Part shown: positions 22,418 through 33,900 of the stretch, piece by piece
Numbering within the stretch: the stretch's first letter is position 1
How the letters are laid out: each line of letters starts with the position of its first letter
NCBI GenBank assembly: GCA_036023115.1
Contig: JAYKKT010000041.1
Span: 5,109,501 to 5,173,500, forward strand
Origin: Brasenia schreberi
Taxonomy: Eukaryota; Streptophyta; Magnoliopsida; Nymphaeales; Cabombaceae
Direction of reading: 5' to 3'
Length of the DNA stretch: 64,000 bases
Notes under the pieces: model-generated
What the model was told of the DNA's origin: nothing
Seen by the model: the letters and a program-made list of their open reading frames with translations, nothing else
Databases searched by the model: none
Translations under genes and position numbers: made by a program

Positions 22418-23913
22418 TGATTCTTAGAGTTTTAGAAAACGAGGTTAAAATGCCAAAGTTTCGCCGACCAGGTTTTTGGAAAAAATGATTTTCGAAGTGT
22501 CATCCTTTGATGATTGACACATTTCACTTTCCAGTGCTGCATATTTAAATGTCCTTGATGAAGCATTTATATTGTTTGTTGCTACTCAGGCGCTATAGAG
22601 ACGTTTACTTCTAGTGGTACCCTGTCTTTAAGCCTTGATTTAGTATGAATTTTATTTTATTTTCTTTTTTGGTTCTGATGGAGAGAAAGTCGCCTCTTTA
22701 TCCCTTAACTCAGTTGACCATGGTTACCTGTCATCGAATGCCTTCGTTTCGTAGAAATTGCTGAAGAGATCTCGCACGCACATGAACGATTCATTGATGG
22801 TGTTGCTGTGTTGAAAGCCAGTCAAGAAACTTGATACGCTGTCAAAGAAGCTCCACTAAACCAGACCAGATATAGCAACGACCTACCTCGACTCACTCTT
22901 CAGATGAAGTCACACCACGAGGTCCATGCCCTGAGGGTGCATGGCCAGGGAGCAACCCGCTATTGTTTGACCTGAACTGTCCACCGGTTCTCAATGTCTC
23001 ACAAACAAGGCGAGAGGAGGAAGACGACTCCAAGGACTCCTCTTGGTTGGCTGCTATCTCTTAATCTCAATTTCCATTGACCCTCTTAACCATGATCTCT
23101 TATATACGTGCAGGATCAATACATAATCGACTCCTAATCATAACATAACTGTGATGACGAGCGCCAAACTCCTAACTTGATCAGGCTTCTAACTCAAAAC
23201 CCAACCCAAATGACTCCAACTGAATCTAGGCGTGATCAAGCTTGTGCACGGACATGCTAGAAGCTCCCACGAAAGCTCGATCTCATCTGTGAGGTCCTGT
23301 AATATACCTCCAACAAATCCTCATTCTACCACAACTAAGTGCTCGGAGCCCAGGTGTCTTCATCCTTGTGACTTGTGCATTGCACCAAGTACCAAGTCTG
23401 CTGTGTGGGACTGGTACCACCTACCTCATGTACAAGAATTCAAGCAAATGTCTGATATCTTCACGGGCTTGGGGTGGTGGTCTGCATGCTCTACGCTCGG
23501 GATCCTTGAAATATAGCCTCAATGAGCTCACATGGAACATTGAATGCACCTTCAGATGCTCTAGCAGCTACTAACCTGATTGACACTCGTCCAGTCCCCT
23601 CCTAGATCTCAAAACGGTCCATCATATCAAGATTTAAGACTAGAGCACACCTCCATACACCTACTTCCCCACATAAGGATCTTCAACCATATTGATCCCC
23701 AGCCTCAAACTCACGCAGTCTCCTATGTCGGTTAGCGTAGGTAGTCATCCTTGCTTGTGCTCTCTCCGCACGTATCTCATCTCTCTAACCTCCCTAAGAG
23801 CAGTAGGGCAACTCACTCCCTGTTTCCTTTGGACCATGTCTGGGAGTGATAAAGGCTTCCAACCGATCATCAACTTAAATGGAATTTTACCAGTTAGGAA
23901 ACTTCTATGAAGC
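22418..23913. other. Spacer with a decayed gypsy integrase end
   Basis: 22418-23600 shows no gene. Around 23690-23913 the minus strand reads TGKIPFKLMIGWKPLSLPDM, then CPTALR, similar to the C-terminal part of chromovirus-type gypsy integrases. It is heavily decayed, and the assignment is tentative. Confidence 0.4.
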
Positions 23914-23921
23914 CCTTGACC

Positions 23922-24286
23922 TAGACATGTTTGTTTCCGGGTTGCTGGACCTTGAACCGGAACTGAACCGTCCTAGGGACAGTTCCACTTATAGTTTTAG
24001 AACCGCCACCAAAACCGGTTAAAAAAAATTCAAAAGAAAGGGAGGCATTGCCCTGTGGGAGTTTCCTACAGCTGAGCCAACACTTGTGTTATATATATTC
24101 TTTATTAAAGGGCAGTTTAGAACTGCCTATTCTTATTCTGGTTCTGGACCAGTTTCCAAAAATGGACTGAAACCAAACCGGAGGGTCCCCTGTTTCAGTT
24201 TTGAGTCTGGTTCGGTTACCAGTGGCTCAACAACCGGTTCAGTTCGGATTTAAACCTCTGGACCGGTTTCAAACTGGCTATGTCTA
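23922..24286. mobile_element. Non-autonomous hAT-like element (365 bp)
   Basis: The termini read TAGACATG... and ...ATGTCTA, a 7-bp inverted repeat. They are flanked by ccttgacc (23914-23921) and cgttgatc (24287-24294), an 8-bp duplication with 6 matches, as hAT elements make. The interior is rich in ccggttc/gaaccgg motifs in both orientations and has no coding. Confidence 0.55.
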
Positions 24287-24294
24287 CGTTGATC

Positions 24295-25519
24295 AACTCA
24301 TTTCAAGATTGGACATATGTCGAATCATATGTGGCATGTTTACTCAGTCAGGAGCACTAGGTGCGTGGGGCACAGTGTGCACGCGTGGGAAATGATCCCT
24401 AGGTTTAGGTGTTTATCGTTTTGCTTAAGTCATGTAATAAGCATGACACATGAGCACCGCATTAGTTAGCTCCGTTAGTGAGATTTACTAGACACATCAA
24501 CAAGACATGCTACAGGGAGACTCCACGGTAGGCAACCGAATTCAGTCTGAGGAGGTTTACCGAAAGGCTCTAGGGAGGTTTTCTACCGCAGAGGTGCACC
24601 TGGCCCATTAACGGTAATAGGGTGCCGGGTCTGTTTGAGGATGTTGAGTCAATTTATGTGTATTTGGTCTAGTATGGTTATGTTAGGGTCCAGATCAATA
24701 AAAGAGAGCTAGGTAGCCCATTTTAAGGGTTGGGCCCCGGTTCATTGAGAATAAGGTTGAGAGAAAAGAGAGAGCAAGGTGGGAGTCGAGACTCCATTGT
24801 TGGTCATCTTCTTTCTCATCTATGCCTTGGAAGGTAGAGCCATATATCAAGCGGATTAGGTTGTCGGACGACGCCATTGTGGTATTACATGGACTCCTCT
24901 CCACTCTTGTATTTGACCAACCATAGATCAATAAAGGAACCTGTTTTGAGAATTTGGTATTTGTTGTGTTCATTATTTACATCGTTGAAAGGTATATGAG
25001 TTTATACTTCCACTTGATTGTTGAAAATCCTACGTTTACGTAGTGTATGTTTGGACGAAGAGCTTGTTAGTACGGGCCACTAATACCAATCATCATAACG
25101 TGCATGGTAATAGATGAGTATTAGAGCATAAAAATTTGATGGTCATGGGTGGTGCTCTTAGTAGGGGGAAACTATTGGAAGGCAGTCGAAGAGTGGCAGA
25201 TAGAATTTCAAGTTTTGAGGTTTTACGTTCGGAGTTGTTTCGAGCGATTTTGATATGAGAATAGAGTTCGTTTGTCGCCACTGGTCTGTGGACATCCCTA
25301 GGTCCTTGCGGAGGTTAGGAACATCAGTGGATTGCAGTGGATGGATGTAGTTTGTTGCGGAATCCGGCAAGACCAAGATATGTTTGCTATGGTGCAGTTG
25401 GAAGGAAATTAGGTGGATTTTCAATGATTAGTTGCTGGTTTTCTGTGGGAATGTTTTTTTTTTGCAGATTCCATCTGGAAGCATCAACTTTTCAGCCATG
25501 CAATTGTTGGTGGGATACC
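24295..25519. other. Spacer, possible LTR-like sequence
   Basis: No coding supported. 24660-24970 contains tgttagggtccagatcaata, several AATAAA signals and a GA-rich tract, which look like an old LTR, but no partner copy is in the window. Confidence 0.3.
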
Positions 25520-25527
25520 ACTATACG

Positions 25528-25957
25528 TAGAGATGTCAAAATGGGCCAGCCCCGAGGGGGCATCTCGGCCCGACCCTGAAAAAATGCAGAGCCAAGTCAG
25601 AAAATCTCAGCCCATATTAGAAGCAGAGTCAAATGGCCCGGCCCGTCTGACCCTAGGGGCTAACATGGGCAGGGCATGGTTGGCCCGCAGTGCCACTGGC
25701 CTATGGGATATATAACTATCTACTTAAATTCCAAACTGATCTATAATAAAAACTATGTATATACATACATACATACATACATATATATATATATACTACA
25801 TAAATATACACATACATATAATAAAAAAAACTTTATATATGTGTATACATATACATTCATATATCTATATATACATGTAATAAAAAACTACATATATGTA
25901 TATGCAATTGAAAAACTATATATATGGTATATATATGTATATACATTTGTATATATA

Positions 25958-25993
<36 letters not shown>

Positions 25994-26160
25994 GCAATAA
26001 GAAAAATATATATGTAATAAAATATTTATTTAATTATTTCTATATTTATTTATATGGCCACAAGGGCCCGATTGAGCCAACATTTTATAGGCCCTCCACA
26101 GGCTATATTTTTCTCAGCCCATTAGAACCAGGGTCAGGCCAACCCATATTGACATCTGTA
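25528..26160. mobile_element. Non-autonomous hAT element (633 bp)
   Basis: Terminal inverted repeats TAGAGATGTCAAAATGGGCC and (right end reversed) TACAGATGTCAATATGGGTT share the hAT-type (T/C)A-GATGTCAA ending. The flanks are actatacg (25520-25527) and accacacg (26161-26168), an 8-bp duplication with two C/T differences. The interior has no transposase and is largely TA/CATA microsatellite (25755-25795 and 25960-25992). Confidence 0.8.
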
Positions 26161-26168
26161 ACCACACG

Positions 26169-27130
26169 TGGAGGAAGTAGGCTAGGGTTTGCATGTGTAA
26201 CAATCCTATCATTTTTTGGGCATGAATCGCCAGTGGTGGTGAAGAGTTGGGTGTGGATTTGTTCCACATTTGGGAGAGATTTTACGAAATTTACTGAGGA
26301 CAGGTCCGTGTGAATTTGTTAGAGAAAATTTGCAGAGAATTGGAGGACTTCTTCACGGATCTATAAAAAAAGATTTATATGAAATCGGCTTCTCCTTCAC
26401 TGGAAAATCGTAATTTTTCTAAACCCTATCAGGCCATATGAGGAGCAAATTCGGCCAGGTGTTAGCACAATTGTACCAACTTGGCTCCCCTGGTTTCAGG
26501 TGGAAACTACCGCCTTGGGCTGACACCTCGGTGGGGAAAGGATTACCCTAGACGCATGAGAGTGTTTCAGCGTGGGGTTGACATTTGGTGGAGTGGGCTC
26601 ACATTTAGTTGTTGGAACCACATTTGATTCGACAGGTATGCCTGGAGAGTGGGATCACATTTGATTATATTTGATCCATTTGATTTCGTTTGATTCCACT
26701 CTCTTAAACTAGTTTACTATTCTTTCCAAGGCAAGACACTTTATTATTTTTTATTCAAGGACCATTATATATTCAATTCAATTTATAGGTTTAATACAGA
26801 CTTATTTGTGAATGCTTTGTGGCCCTTAGTAGTCGTGTGTAGGCTATTCGTAGGGGGTAACTCAACCAAGGAGAACTACTATAGGGTCGAGCTTGGACCT
26901 TTCTTGTTAAAGACCACACTAGTGGAGAGGTACCCTATAGATCGGGTTCATGCAGTCTCACACTGAGTGCTTGACAACCATCATTAATGGCGAACAAGCA
27001 CAATAGCATTCTTTTAAGGTTAATGTTATCACCATGCACGATAGTCAACTTCTTTTGGTTCTTCAAGAAAGTATTTGTCATAAATAATGATGACAATGAA
27101 AGGCATTCCAAAAGATACACATGCCAAGTC
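26169..27130. other. Spacer, nothing recognised
   Basis: No coding or repeat boundary was supported. It lies on the 3' side of the Gypsy-1 pol remnant and may contain more of that element. Confidence 0.3.
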
Positions 27131-28331
27131 TAGAGGCAATGCATGGCCATCAATTGCTCTTTCTGATGGTCTAGATAGTATGCTTCAACATCCTTGAGCT
27201 TGTGGCTCTCAAACACCATTGAATAATGCTCTTGGATCAACACTTGCATTTGTGTGAACCTTAAATGACAATGAAAAATGTGACATAGGCTCAATGGCGG
27301 CCTTCAATGCCTTGAAGGCTTGTTGGTAGTCCACATCCCAACTTCGAGGATGGTTCTTCTTTAAAAATACTATGAGATGGACAACTAACCTCAGGTGTGT
27401 TGAATAACACTAATAGTAGTTGGCAAGACGATGAGAATTCCCAAATTCTACCACGTTTTTGGGAATCTCGTGCTCCTCAATAATATTGTACCTTATGTCT
27501 ATCCATCCTTACCATACCATACCCAATGGCACACACTAATAGTAGTAGGCTGAAAGAAGAAGACTCCCGAACTCTTATCACATCTCTAGGAGTCTGCCAC
27601 TCCTCAATAATACTCGCCTTATATCCATCTTGACCACGCCATGCCCAATGACATGACCAATAAAGGTGATATTTTATCTTACAAACTTGCCCTTCTCTCT
27701 CTTTATATAGAGAGTGCTCTAGCTAATGTCTGAACACACTCCTCAAGTGCTCAATATGTTCTTTGAGGATATGTAATGATATTATCCATGTAAATGATCA
27801 TGCACTCATTGAGAAATCCATGTAAGACCTTATTCATCAAGCAACAGAATATGAGAGGGGAATTGGTGAGACTGAATTGCAATACCATAGGCTCGAAGGA
27901 TAACATGCGAACATAGTCATCTTCACTTTATCTCCAAGCATGATGCACACATGCCAATATCTAGAAGGCATATCCAACTTCAAAAACAATTGCACACCAT
28001 CCAACCGATCGGACAAGCTTAAAAGCATAGGAAGATGATATTAATCTCATATTATAATCTTGTTGAGGGCACGATAGTCAAAACACATCCTCAAGGACTT
28101 GTTGGCTTTCTTTTGAAATGGAATTGATGATCCAAAAGGACTCTCCAGAGGCTAGATCACATCACATCCAACAATTCTTAGAGCTTCCAACAAAGCTTGG
28201 CCAACTCAATCAGGCCCATCTGGCATGACACAATGACTTCAACCTTGGAATGAGCACAATGTTATGGTTGGTAGCATGCCAGGGTGGAATCAGCTTAGGC
28301 AACTCGTTGGTATCATGTCTATGGACTGCAA
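27131..28331 (-). pseudogene. Gypsy-1 reverse transcriptase remnant
   Basis: Broken minus-strand frames show FQKKANKSLRMCFDYRALNK (near 28070-28130), LFLKLDMPSRYWHVCI (near 27960) and the active-site region MIIYMDNI (near 27790), where a YMDD/FDDI-type motif is expected. The second aspartate is replaced by asparagine. Stops separate the blocks, so it is non-functional. Confidence 0.75.
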
Positions 28332-28833
28332 TGTAAATTGATGTTGATGATCGAAGGTTGATGCTCACGATGCAAGTTTGACAAAACACCAAAATTCCAA
28401 GTCATCCAAGTATGGATGTCAAACACAAATACCGTTGTCAAGAGATCGAAAGCAAGCCAAACACTAAACAAAAGCTTGGTATTGATGATCGAAGGTTGAT
28501 GCTCACGATGCAAGTTTGACAAAATGCCAAGATTCCAAGTCATCCAAGTATGGATGTCAAACACAAATATCGTAGTCAAGAGAGCGAAAGCAAGCCAAAC
28601 ACTAAACAAAAGTTACACGAAGACAACATATTTTATTCATGATGTATTAGAGTATTTATAGAGTTTACAAAGTGTACATTGGAGGTCAAGAGAAAGCACA
28701 CAAGAGACTAGTGTTGGTCGGCCAGCACTAGCCGTTGGAATTCCAACGGCTATGGCCAGGGCCCTAGTGGGCCTGTGCCATGTCCAAATGGTGCACGGGC
28801 CCTAATAGCCCATGCCACCCTATTACATTAACA
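28332..28833 (-). repeat. Copia-2 3' LTR with internal duplication
   Basis: 502 bp, TGTAAATTG to CATTAACA on the + strand. The first portion (about 28341-28475, beginning gttgatgatcgaaggttg) is repeated at about 28482-28613, while the other LTR has a single copy. The two internal copies differ at several positions. Confidence 0.9.
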
Positions 28834-28850
28834 CCCCCCCTCAAACTGAC
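28834..28850 (-). promoter_or_regulatory. Copia-2 polypurine tract
   Basis: The minus strand reads gtcagtttgaggggggg just before the 3' LTR TGTTAATG. Confidence 0.85.
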
Positions 28851-29400
28851 GGTGTATATACCGATAGTTTGTCCAATAAAAACTGAAAACGAGTGGTCGA
28901 GAGAGATTTGGTAAAGAAATCCGCTAGCTGCATCTCAGATGTGACATAACACAATGTTATCTTCTTGTTCAAACATTCTTCACGAACAAAATGACAATCC
29001 ATCTCAATGTGCTTCGTCCTTTCATGGAAGGTGTTATTGCAGATAATGTACATGATGCTTTTGTTGTTACAATACATGGTGGCAGATGTTGCAAAGTAAC
29101 TCCCATATCGCCTGGAATAGTTGTAATCTAAGAGATCTCCATGGCCGCAGTAGCTATGACTCGATATTCAGCTTCAATGGATGAGAGTGACACTTTCTGT
29201 TACTTCTTACACTTCAAAGAGATAAGTGATTCACTTAGTAAAACGCAAAAGTCAGTCGTAGAGTGTTTGTTGTTGACATCTCCACCCAGTCAACATCCAT
29301 ATATACAAATAAATCAAAAGACGAAGAAGTTAAGAAAACCCCCTTGTTAGAAGTGTTTCTGACACATCAAATGATACGTAAAACAACATTTATATGAACA
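28841..29400 (-). pseudogene. Copia-2 RNase H end
   Basis: The minus-strand frame 28841-29077 has NNTFHERTKHIEMDCHFVRE and LADFFTKSLS, the end of Copia RNase H. 29077-29400 carries the rest, with SSIEAEYRAMA-like remains in other frames. Confidence 0.8.
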
Positions 29401-30284
29401 GAAGTTGGTGCCTATTGAAATTGACTGACTATATAAATTGCATGAGAGATATCCGATCTGGTAATAGTGAGATAGGTAAGAGCACCTATGAGTTGTCTGT
29501 ACAAGGTGGGATCAGCTAATTTTTCACCATTAGTGAATCTTAACTCGGTACCTAAAACTTCTATTGCTATCTGTGAGACCAGACCTTTCAATGATATCAT
29601 TTACAAATTTAGTTTGAGACATAAAATACCCACAACTGTTTCTAGTAATTTCAGTGCCCAAAAAATAGTTAAGGAGGCCTAAGTCTTTCATGTCAAATTC
29701 TTGGTGAAGATTATGTTTAACCTCTTTAATCCCTACTTCATCACTCCTAGTGATGATCATATCATCCACGTACAATAGCAAAATAATAATACATGTTTCT
29801 GTCTTTCGTACAAACAAAGCAGTGTCAGTATAACAAGTTATAAAATTATGCAAATATATGAATTTTTCAAATCGATCAAACCAAGCCTTAAGAGCTTGTT
29901 TCAGACCATACAAAGCTTTTTGCAATTTAAGAGCATGACCATGAGAAATATTAAAACCAAGAAGAGGAGTTATATAAACTTCTTCAGTCAAATAGCCATT
30001 CAGAAAATATTTTTCACATCAAGTTGATATATATCCCATTTCCTAATGGCACTAATGGTTATGAGAATTCTAATTGTGATCATCCTAGCAACCAGGGCAA
30101 ATGTTTCATCATAATCAATTCCATATTCTTGGGCATAACCCTTTGCAACCAATCTGGCCTTATATCTCTCAATATGACCATTTCTATGGGTTTTGATTTT
30201 GTAGAACCATCGACATCCAATAACCTTCTTATCCTTTGATATGGGTGCAACAGTCCATGTCTGAGCTTTATCTAAGGCTTTGCG
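29401..30284 (-). pseudogene. Copia-2 reverse transcriptase
   Basis: The 29530-29991 frame has LLLYVDDMIITRSD (intact active site), DMKDLGLLNYFLGTEI and MSQTKFVNDII. 29412-29600 continues with LYRQLIGALTYLTITRSDIS. Upstream, 30000-30250 encodes the N-terminal blocks GCRWFYKIKTH, RYKARLVAKGYAQEYGIDY and QLDVKN. A one-base loss near 30005 separates it from the main frame. Confidence 0.85.
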
Positions 30285-31834
30285 TTAATCCCTCATAGCA
30301 TCTTCCCATTCTCGAATACCTTTAGCTTGATGATAAAACTTGGGTTCTTTAACTTGTTTAAGAATTGCAATCAAGTTTTTGCATTTGGGTTCAAAAGATT
30401 CATAGGAAACAAAATGTTGGAAAGGTTTTGAGACCTTAGGTTCTAGACATGTGTCATCAGGTTCCCTATGATGTCGTGTATAATGTGATGGAAAGGGTAA
30501 AATAATGGGTTGGAAATCAACAGTTGTATTCGAAACATCACTACTCTCAAGAGAATTATCTTGATGATCTATAGAGTCACAATCTTCATTTTCTTCTAGA
30601 TCAAAGAAATATTGAGATATGAAAGATTCAAAATTTTCTAAAGATTTAGACTTATAGTAGGCATCATTTTGAAAAAAATTTACATCCTTAGAAATATATA
30701 ATTTGTCATCAATAGGATCAAAACACCTATAACCCTTCTTCTCTATGCCATAACCAAGAAATATGCATTCAATAGCCTTATGAGACAGTTTATCATTTTT
30801 ATCTGTATACACAAAACATCTACATCCAAAAACTCTAAGTCTTTCATAATAGGGATAAATATTATATAATTTTTCAAAAGGTAAAGTATTTTCAATATTG
30901 GATGAAGGCATTCTATTTATAAGATAAACTACACTAAGAGTAGCTTTTGCCCATAAAAATTTAGGAACATTATTGACAATTAACATAGTTCAACATGTTT
31001 CTATAATATGTCTATGTTTCTTTTCAGCTAAACTATTTTGTTGAGGGGTTTTAGTACATGACTTTTGATGAAAGATCCCATTTGATTCAATAAATTTTTG
31101 AAATTCATTTGACATGTATTTCCTGATTTAATAAATTTTTGAAATTCATTTGACATGTATTCCCCTCCTGAATCCGATCTAAAAATCTTAATGGTTGATC
31201 CAAATTGATTTTTAATCATGTTGCAAAAGATTACAAATTTCTCAAATACTTCTAATTTATGCTTCAAGAGATATATCCAGGTAAAGCGAGTAAAATCATA
31301 TACAAATATTACATAGTATTGAACTCCTCCCTTATAAACAACGGGTGTGAGGCCCGAAACATCCGAATGTATTAAATCAAAAGCTTTGTTTGGTACATAA
31401 TTTCTTTCTCCAAAAGGGAGATGATGCATTTTTCCAAGAATACACTCTTTAGATTCAAACTTTTGTTCTCTAATCTTTTTCATTAAGAGAATGTTACATA
31501 ATTTTTGTAAATCTAAATGTCCAAGTCTTTTATACCAAAGAGTACCATCTTGGGCTACATTACAAGACATAAAATTTGGCATAACAAGATAATCTATTTT
31601 GTATAGTCCACTTTCTCTATGGCCTTGACCAATAACCTTTCTCGATAGGTGAGTTTGCACCATACGATGTTTGGATGAGAAAGTGACTATACAATCATTA
31701 TCACAAATTTGAGCAACCGAAAGTAAGTTCAAGTTAAGTTTAGGTATAAAGCTTACATTTTGAATTTTAAAATTTTCTTTTTCGAAATTCCCTATTTTCT
31801 TAATTTGAAGTTTTGTACCATCGGCCGTAAACAC
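30285..31834 (-). pseudogene. Copia-2 integrase
   Basis: 31028-31834 holds the zinc-binding pre-integrase site (LWYKRLGHLDLQKL, ECILGKMHHLPF) and the first two catalytic aspartates (LIHSDVSGL, IFRSDSGGEY). The glutamate block TPQQNSLAEKKHRH follows near 31030. 30285-30986 continues with FLWAKATLSVVYLINRMPSS, KGYRCFDP and LYISKDVNFF. A TGA near 30990 and a 41-bp tandem duplication at 31089-31170 break the frame. Confidence 0.85.
31089..31170. repeat. 41-bp tandem duplication in Copia-2 integrase
   Basis: The phrase aataaatttttgaaattcat recurs exactly 41 bases later (31089 and 31130). As 41 is not a multiple of three, the duplication shifts the frame. Confidence 0.85.
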
Positions 31835-32640
31835 ATGTTTTTCAACGGTTTCATGACATTCATTTAAGGAATTTTCACAATGAGTTATATGAAAAGAGGC
31901 ACCCGAATCTAGATAGAGCGTTCCCAGAGATGTTTGCTTTTTCCTTAAACATTTCTTCTATGTATGCCTTAATGTTGTTGGGCAAGACTCCTCCTTATTT
32001 TTCTTCCACGGCTCCCATATTTCCAAATTTTTTCTGAAGAAGAGGACAAGTGGTTTTGATATGTCCACTTTCCTTATAATAGTGACAAATTGTGTCTTTG
32101 GTCGGTCACGGGCCCATGGGTTTCTTTGATCCTTCATTTTTTAAATGCGGAGGCTTGTATGTCTTCATGTTGGCTCCCGGTTTGGAGGCAGCAAGAATGG
32201 CTTCTTTTGCAATATTAATATTTTTCAACCTTGTTTCCTCCATAACAAGATCGGCCAAGAACGAGTCTCCTTTAGGTCTAGGTTTTCTATGTATTAAATT
32301 TGATCTAATATTTTCGAATTCATCTCTTAACCCATGCATGAATAAAATGAAATATTGATTGTCCAAAAACTCTTGAAATTCATCTAATTTTTGAAGTTTT
32401 CTAAATTTATCAAACCTCTTAAGTTGTGTCCATAATTCTGAAAACTCGTTATGATAGTCTCTAATACTTAAATTTCCTTGTTTAAGCATTATCATTCTTT
32501 TCATTAAATCGATTTGAAAAACAAAATCATCTTGAGAATGAAGTTTTTTCAAATATTCTCAAGTTTCAAATGCATTTTAAAAAGTACTAATTCTATTTCT
32601 AAACTTTTCATCTACATTTTGATAAATAATCTAAGTAATT
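31835..32640 (-). pseudogene. Copia-2 gag and protease
   Basis: 32106-32552 encodes the gag domain (MKKLHSQDDFVFQIDL, MLKQGNLSIRDYHNEFSELW, FLDNQYFILFMHGLRDEFEN). Near 32050-32100 a zinc knuckle reads ICHYYKESGHIKTTC, with the second cysteine changed to tyrosine. Near 31885-31925 the protease active site reads LDSGASFHI. The frames are not continuous. Confidence 0.8.
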
Positions 32641-32973
32641 TTTGCATTCATTTTTTCCTATGATTTTAAGTCTTGCTTATAATTTTCATGAGCTTTTACA
32701 ATCTCATCATCATTCAAACCATCAATATTCAAAATCGGTTCTTTTATCGTTCCATCAATATAATCCCAAAAATCTTTTGACAAAAAATAATTTTTTATGG
32801 TCCTTGCCTAACTTTAATAGCATTTTGGGTCAAAGATACATCTAAATGTCTCATTTTTGCTTTCCATTTCATGCAAAATCAAAAGATTTAGGCTAACCTC
32901 GAGTTTGATAAGATTTTTTGAAATTTGCACTAGTGACAGGCTTTCCAATGCACTTTATTTCTTCAATCCGAGG

Positions 32974-32984
32974 CTCTAATACCA
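32974..32984 (-). promoter_or_regulatory. Copia-2 primer binding site
   Basis: The minus strand reads TGGTATTAGAG directly after the 5' LTR end TTTACA, complementary to initiator tRNA-Met with one variant base. Confidence 0.85.
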
Positions 32985-33348
32985 TGTAAATTGGTGTTGA
33001 TGATCGAAGGTTGATGCTCACGATGCAAGTTTGACAAAACGCCAAGATTCCAAGTCATTCAAGTATGGATGTCAAACACAAATATCGTAGTCAAGAGAGC
33101 GAAAGCAAGCCAAACACTAAACAAAAGTTGCACGAAGACAACGTATTTTATTCATGATGTATTAGAGTATTTATAGAGTTTACAATGTGTACATTGGAGG
33201 TCAAGAGAAAGCACACAAGAGACTAGTGTTGGTCGGCCAGCACTAGCCGTTGGAATTCCAACGGCTATGGCCAGGGCCCTAGTGGGCCTGTGCCATGTCC
33301 AAATGGTGCACGGGCCCTAATGGCCCGTGCCACCCTATTACATTAACA
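32985..33348 (-). repeat. Copia-2 5' LTR
   Basis: 364 bp, tgtaaattgg to cattaaca on the + strand, followed by the second ctgcaa target duplication. It has the single-copy version of the block duplicated in the other LTR. Confidence 0.92.
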
Positions 33349-33900
33349 CTGCAACACCTCCTCGGCCATAGTTGGCACCTCTTGGTCATCCATATAGAGT
33401 TTGTCCTCGTGCATGTCTATCAACATCATGGGGGCAATCCTTCTTCAATCCATTCTCCAATAGATATGCAGTTGCTAGATGTCCCATAGCCATTCTTTGT
33501 CTCATCACAATCTTACCTATGTTGGACCAAGGTACAAACCTCGGTTGTGTCTTGTTAATGACTATACGTCCTCCAGGATATGAGGTAACCATCTTCAATG
33601 CTTTCCTCAAGTCCAAGGTAACCTAGGATCATGCTAAATAGTCAAGATTAGTTACAATCAAGTCCAGGGTGCCAATATGACACCCAATCTAAACCGTAAC
33701 AAATGTCATCAAGCCATTGATCTTGTGGGTTGTATCATTGACAGTCTTCAAATGCATGTCCAATATAGTGATACACTTACGCATACTCCTTGCATTCAAT
33801 CCATTGCCAATATGAAATGTGTGGTGCCACCATCAATTGTAGCATGCACCGAACCTCAAACACGACTCCTCCTCCATGAGTATTGGATTTAAGAGTTCAA
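33349..33900 (-). pseudogene. Gypsy-1 protease and linker remnant
   Basis: The minus strand reads THTFHIGNGLNARSM-like, then MHLKTVNDTTHKINGLMTF and IGCHIGTLDLIVTNLDY, the order seen in gypsy aspartic proteases and their C-terminal part. A 76-codon frame follows (33386-33616; DLRKALKMVTSYPGGR, AYLLENGLKK), corresponding to the linker before RT. Stops and shifts are present. Confidence 0.6.

Larger units (their letters stand above)
28332..33348 (-). mobile_element. Copia-2: Ty1/copia element nested in Gypsy-1
   Basis: A 5.0-kb element with LTRs at 28332-28833 and 32985-33348, primer site at 32974-32984, purine tract at 28834-28850 and target duplication ctgcaa (28326-28331 and 33349-33354). 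The gene order gag, protease, integrase, RT, RNase H is preserved. The 3' LTR is 138 bp longer than the 5' LTR because of an internal duplication. The shared LTR sequence differs by only a few bases. Frameshifts interrupt gag, integrase and RT, so this copy is not autonomous, though the YVDD active site is intact. Confidence 0.93.
27131..33900 (-). mobile_element. Gypsy-1: Ty3/gypsy remnant split by Copia-2
   Basis: Minus-strand pol remnant whose two halves flank Copia-2. The right half (33349-33900) holds the protease and protease-RT linker; the left half (27131-28331) holds the reverse transcriptase. Reading across the Copia-2 target site, one gypsy sentence continues: the linker on the right leads into ELPKLIPPWHATNHNIVLIP on the left, which is the usual lead-in to gypsy RT. 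Integrase and LTRs were not identified. It is heavily mutated. Confidence 0.75.
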
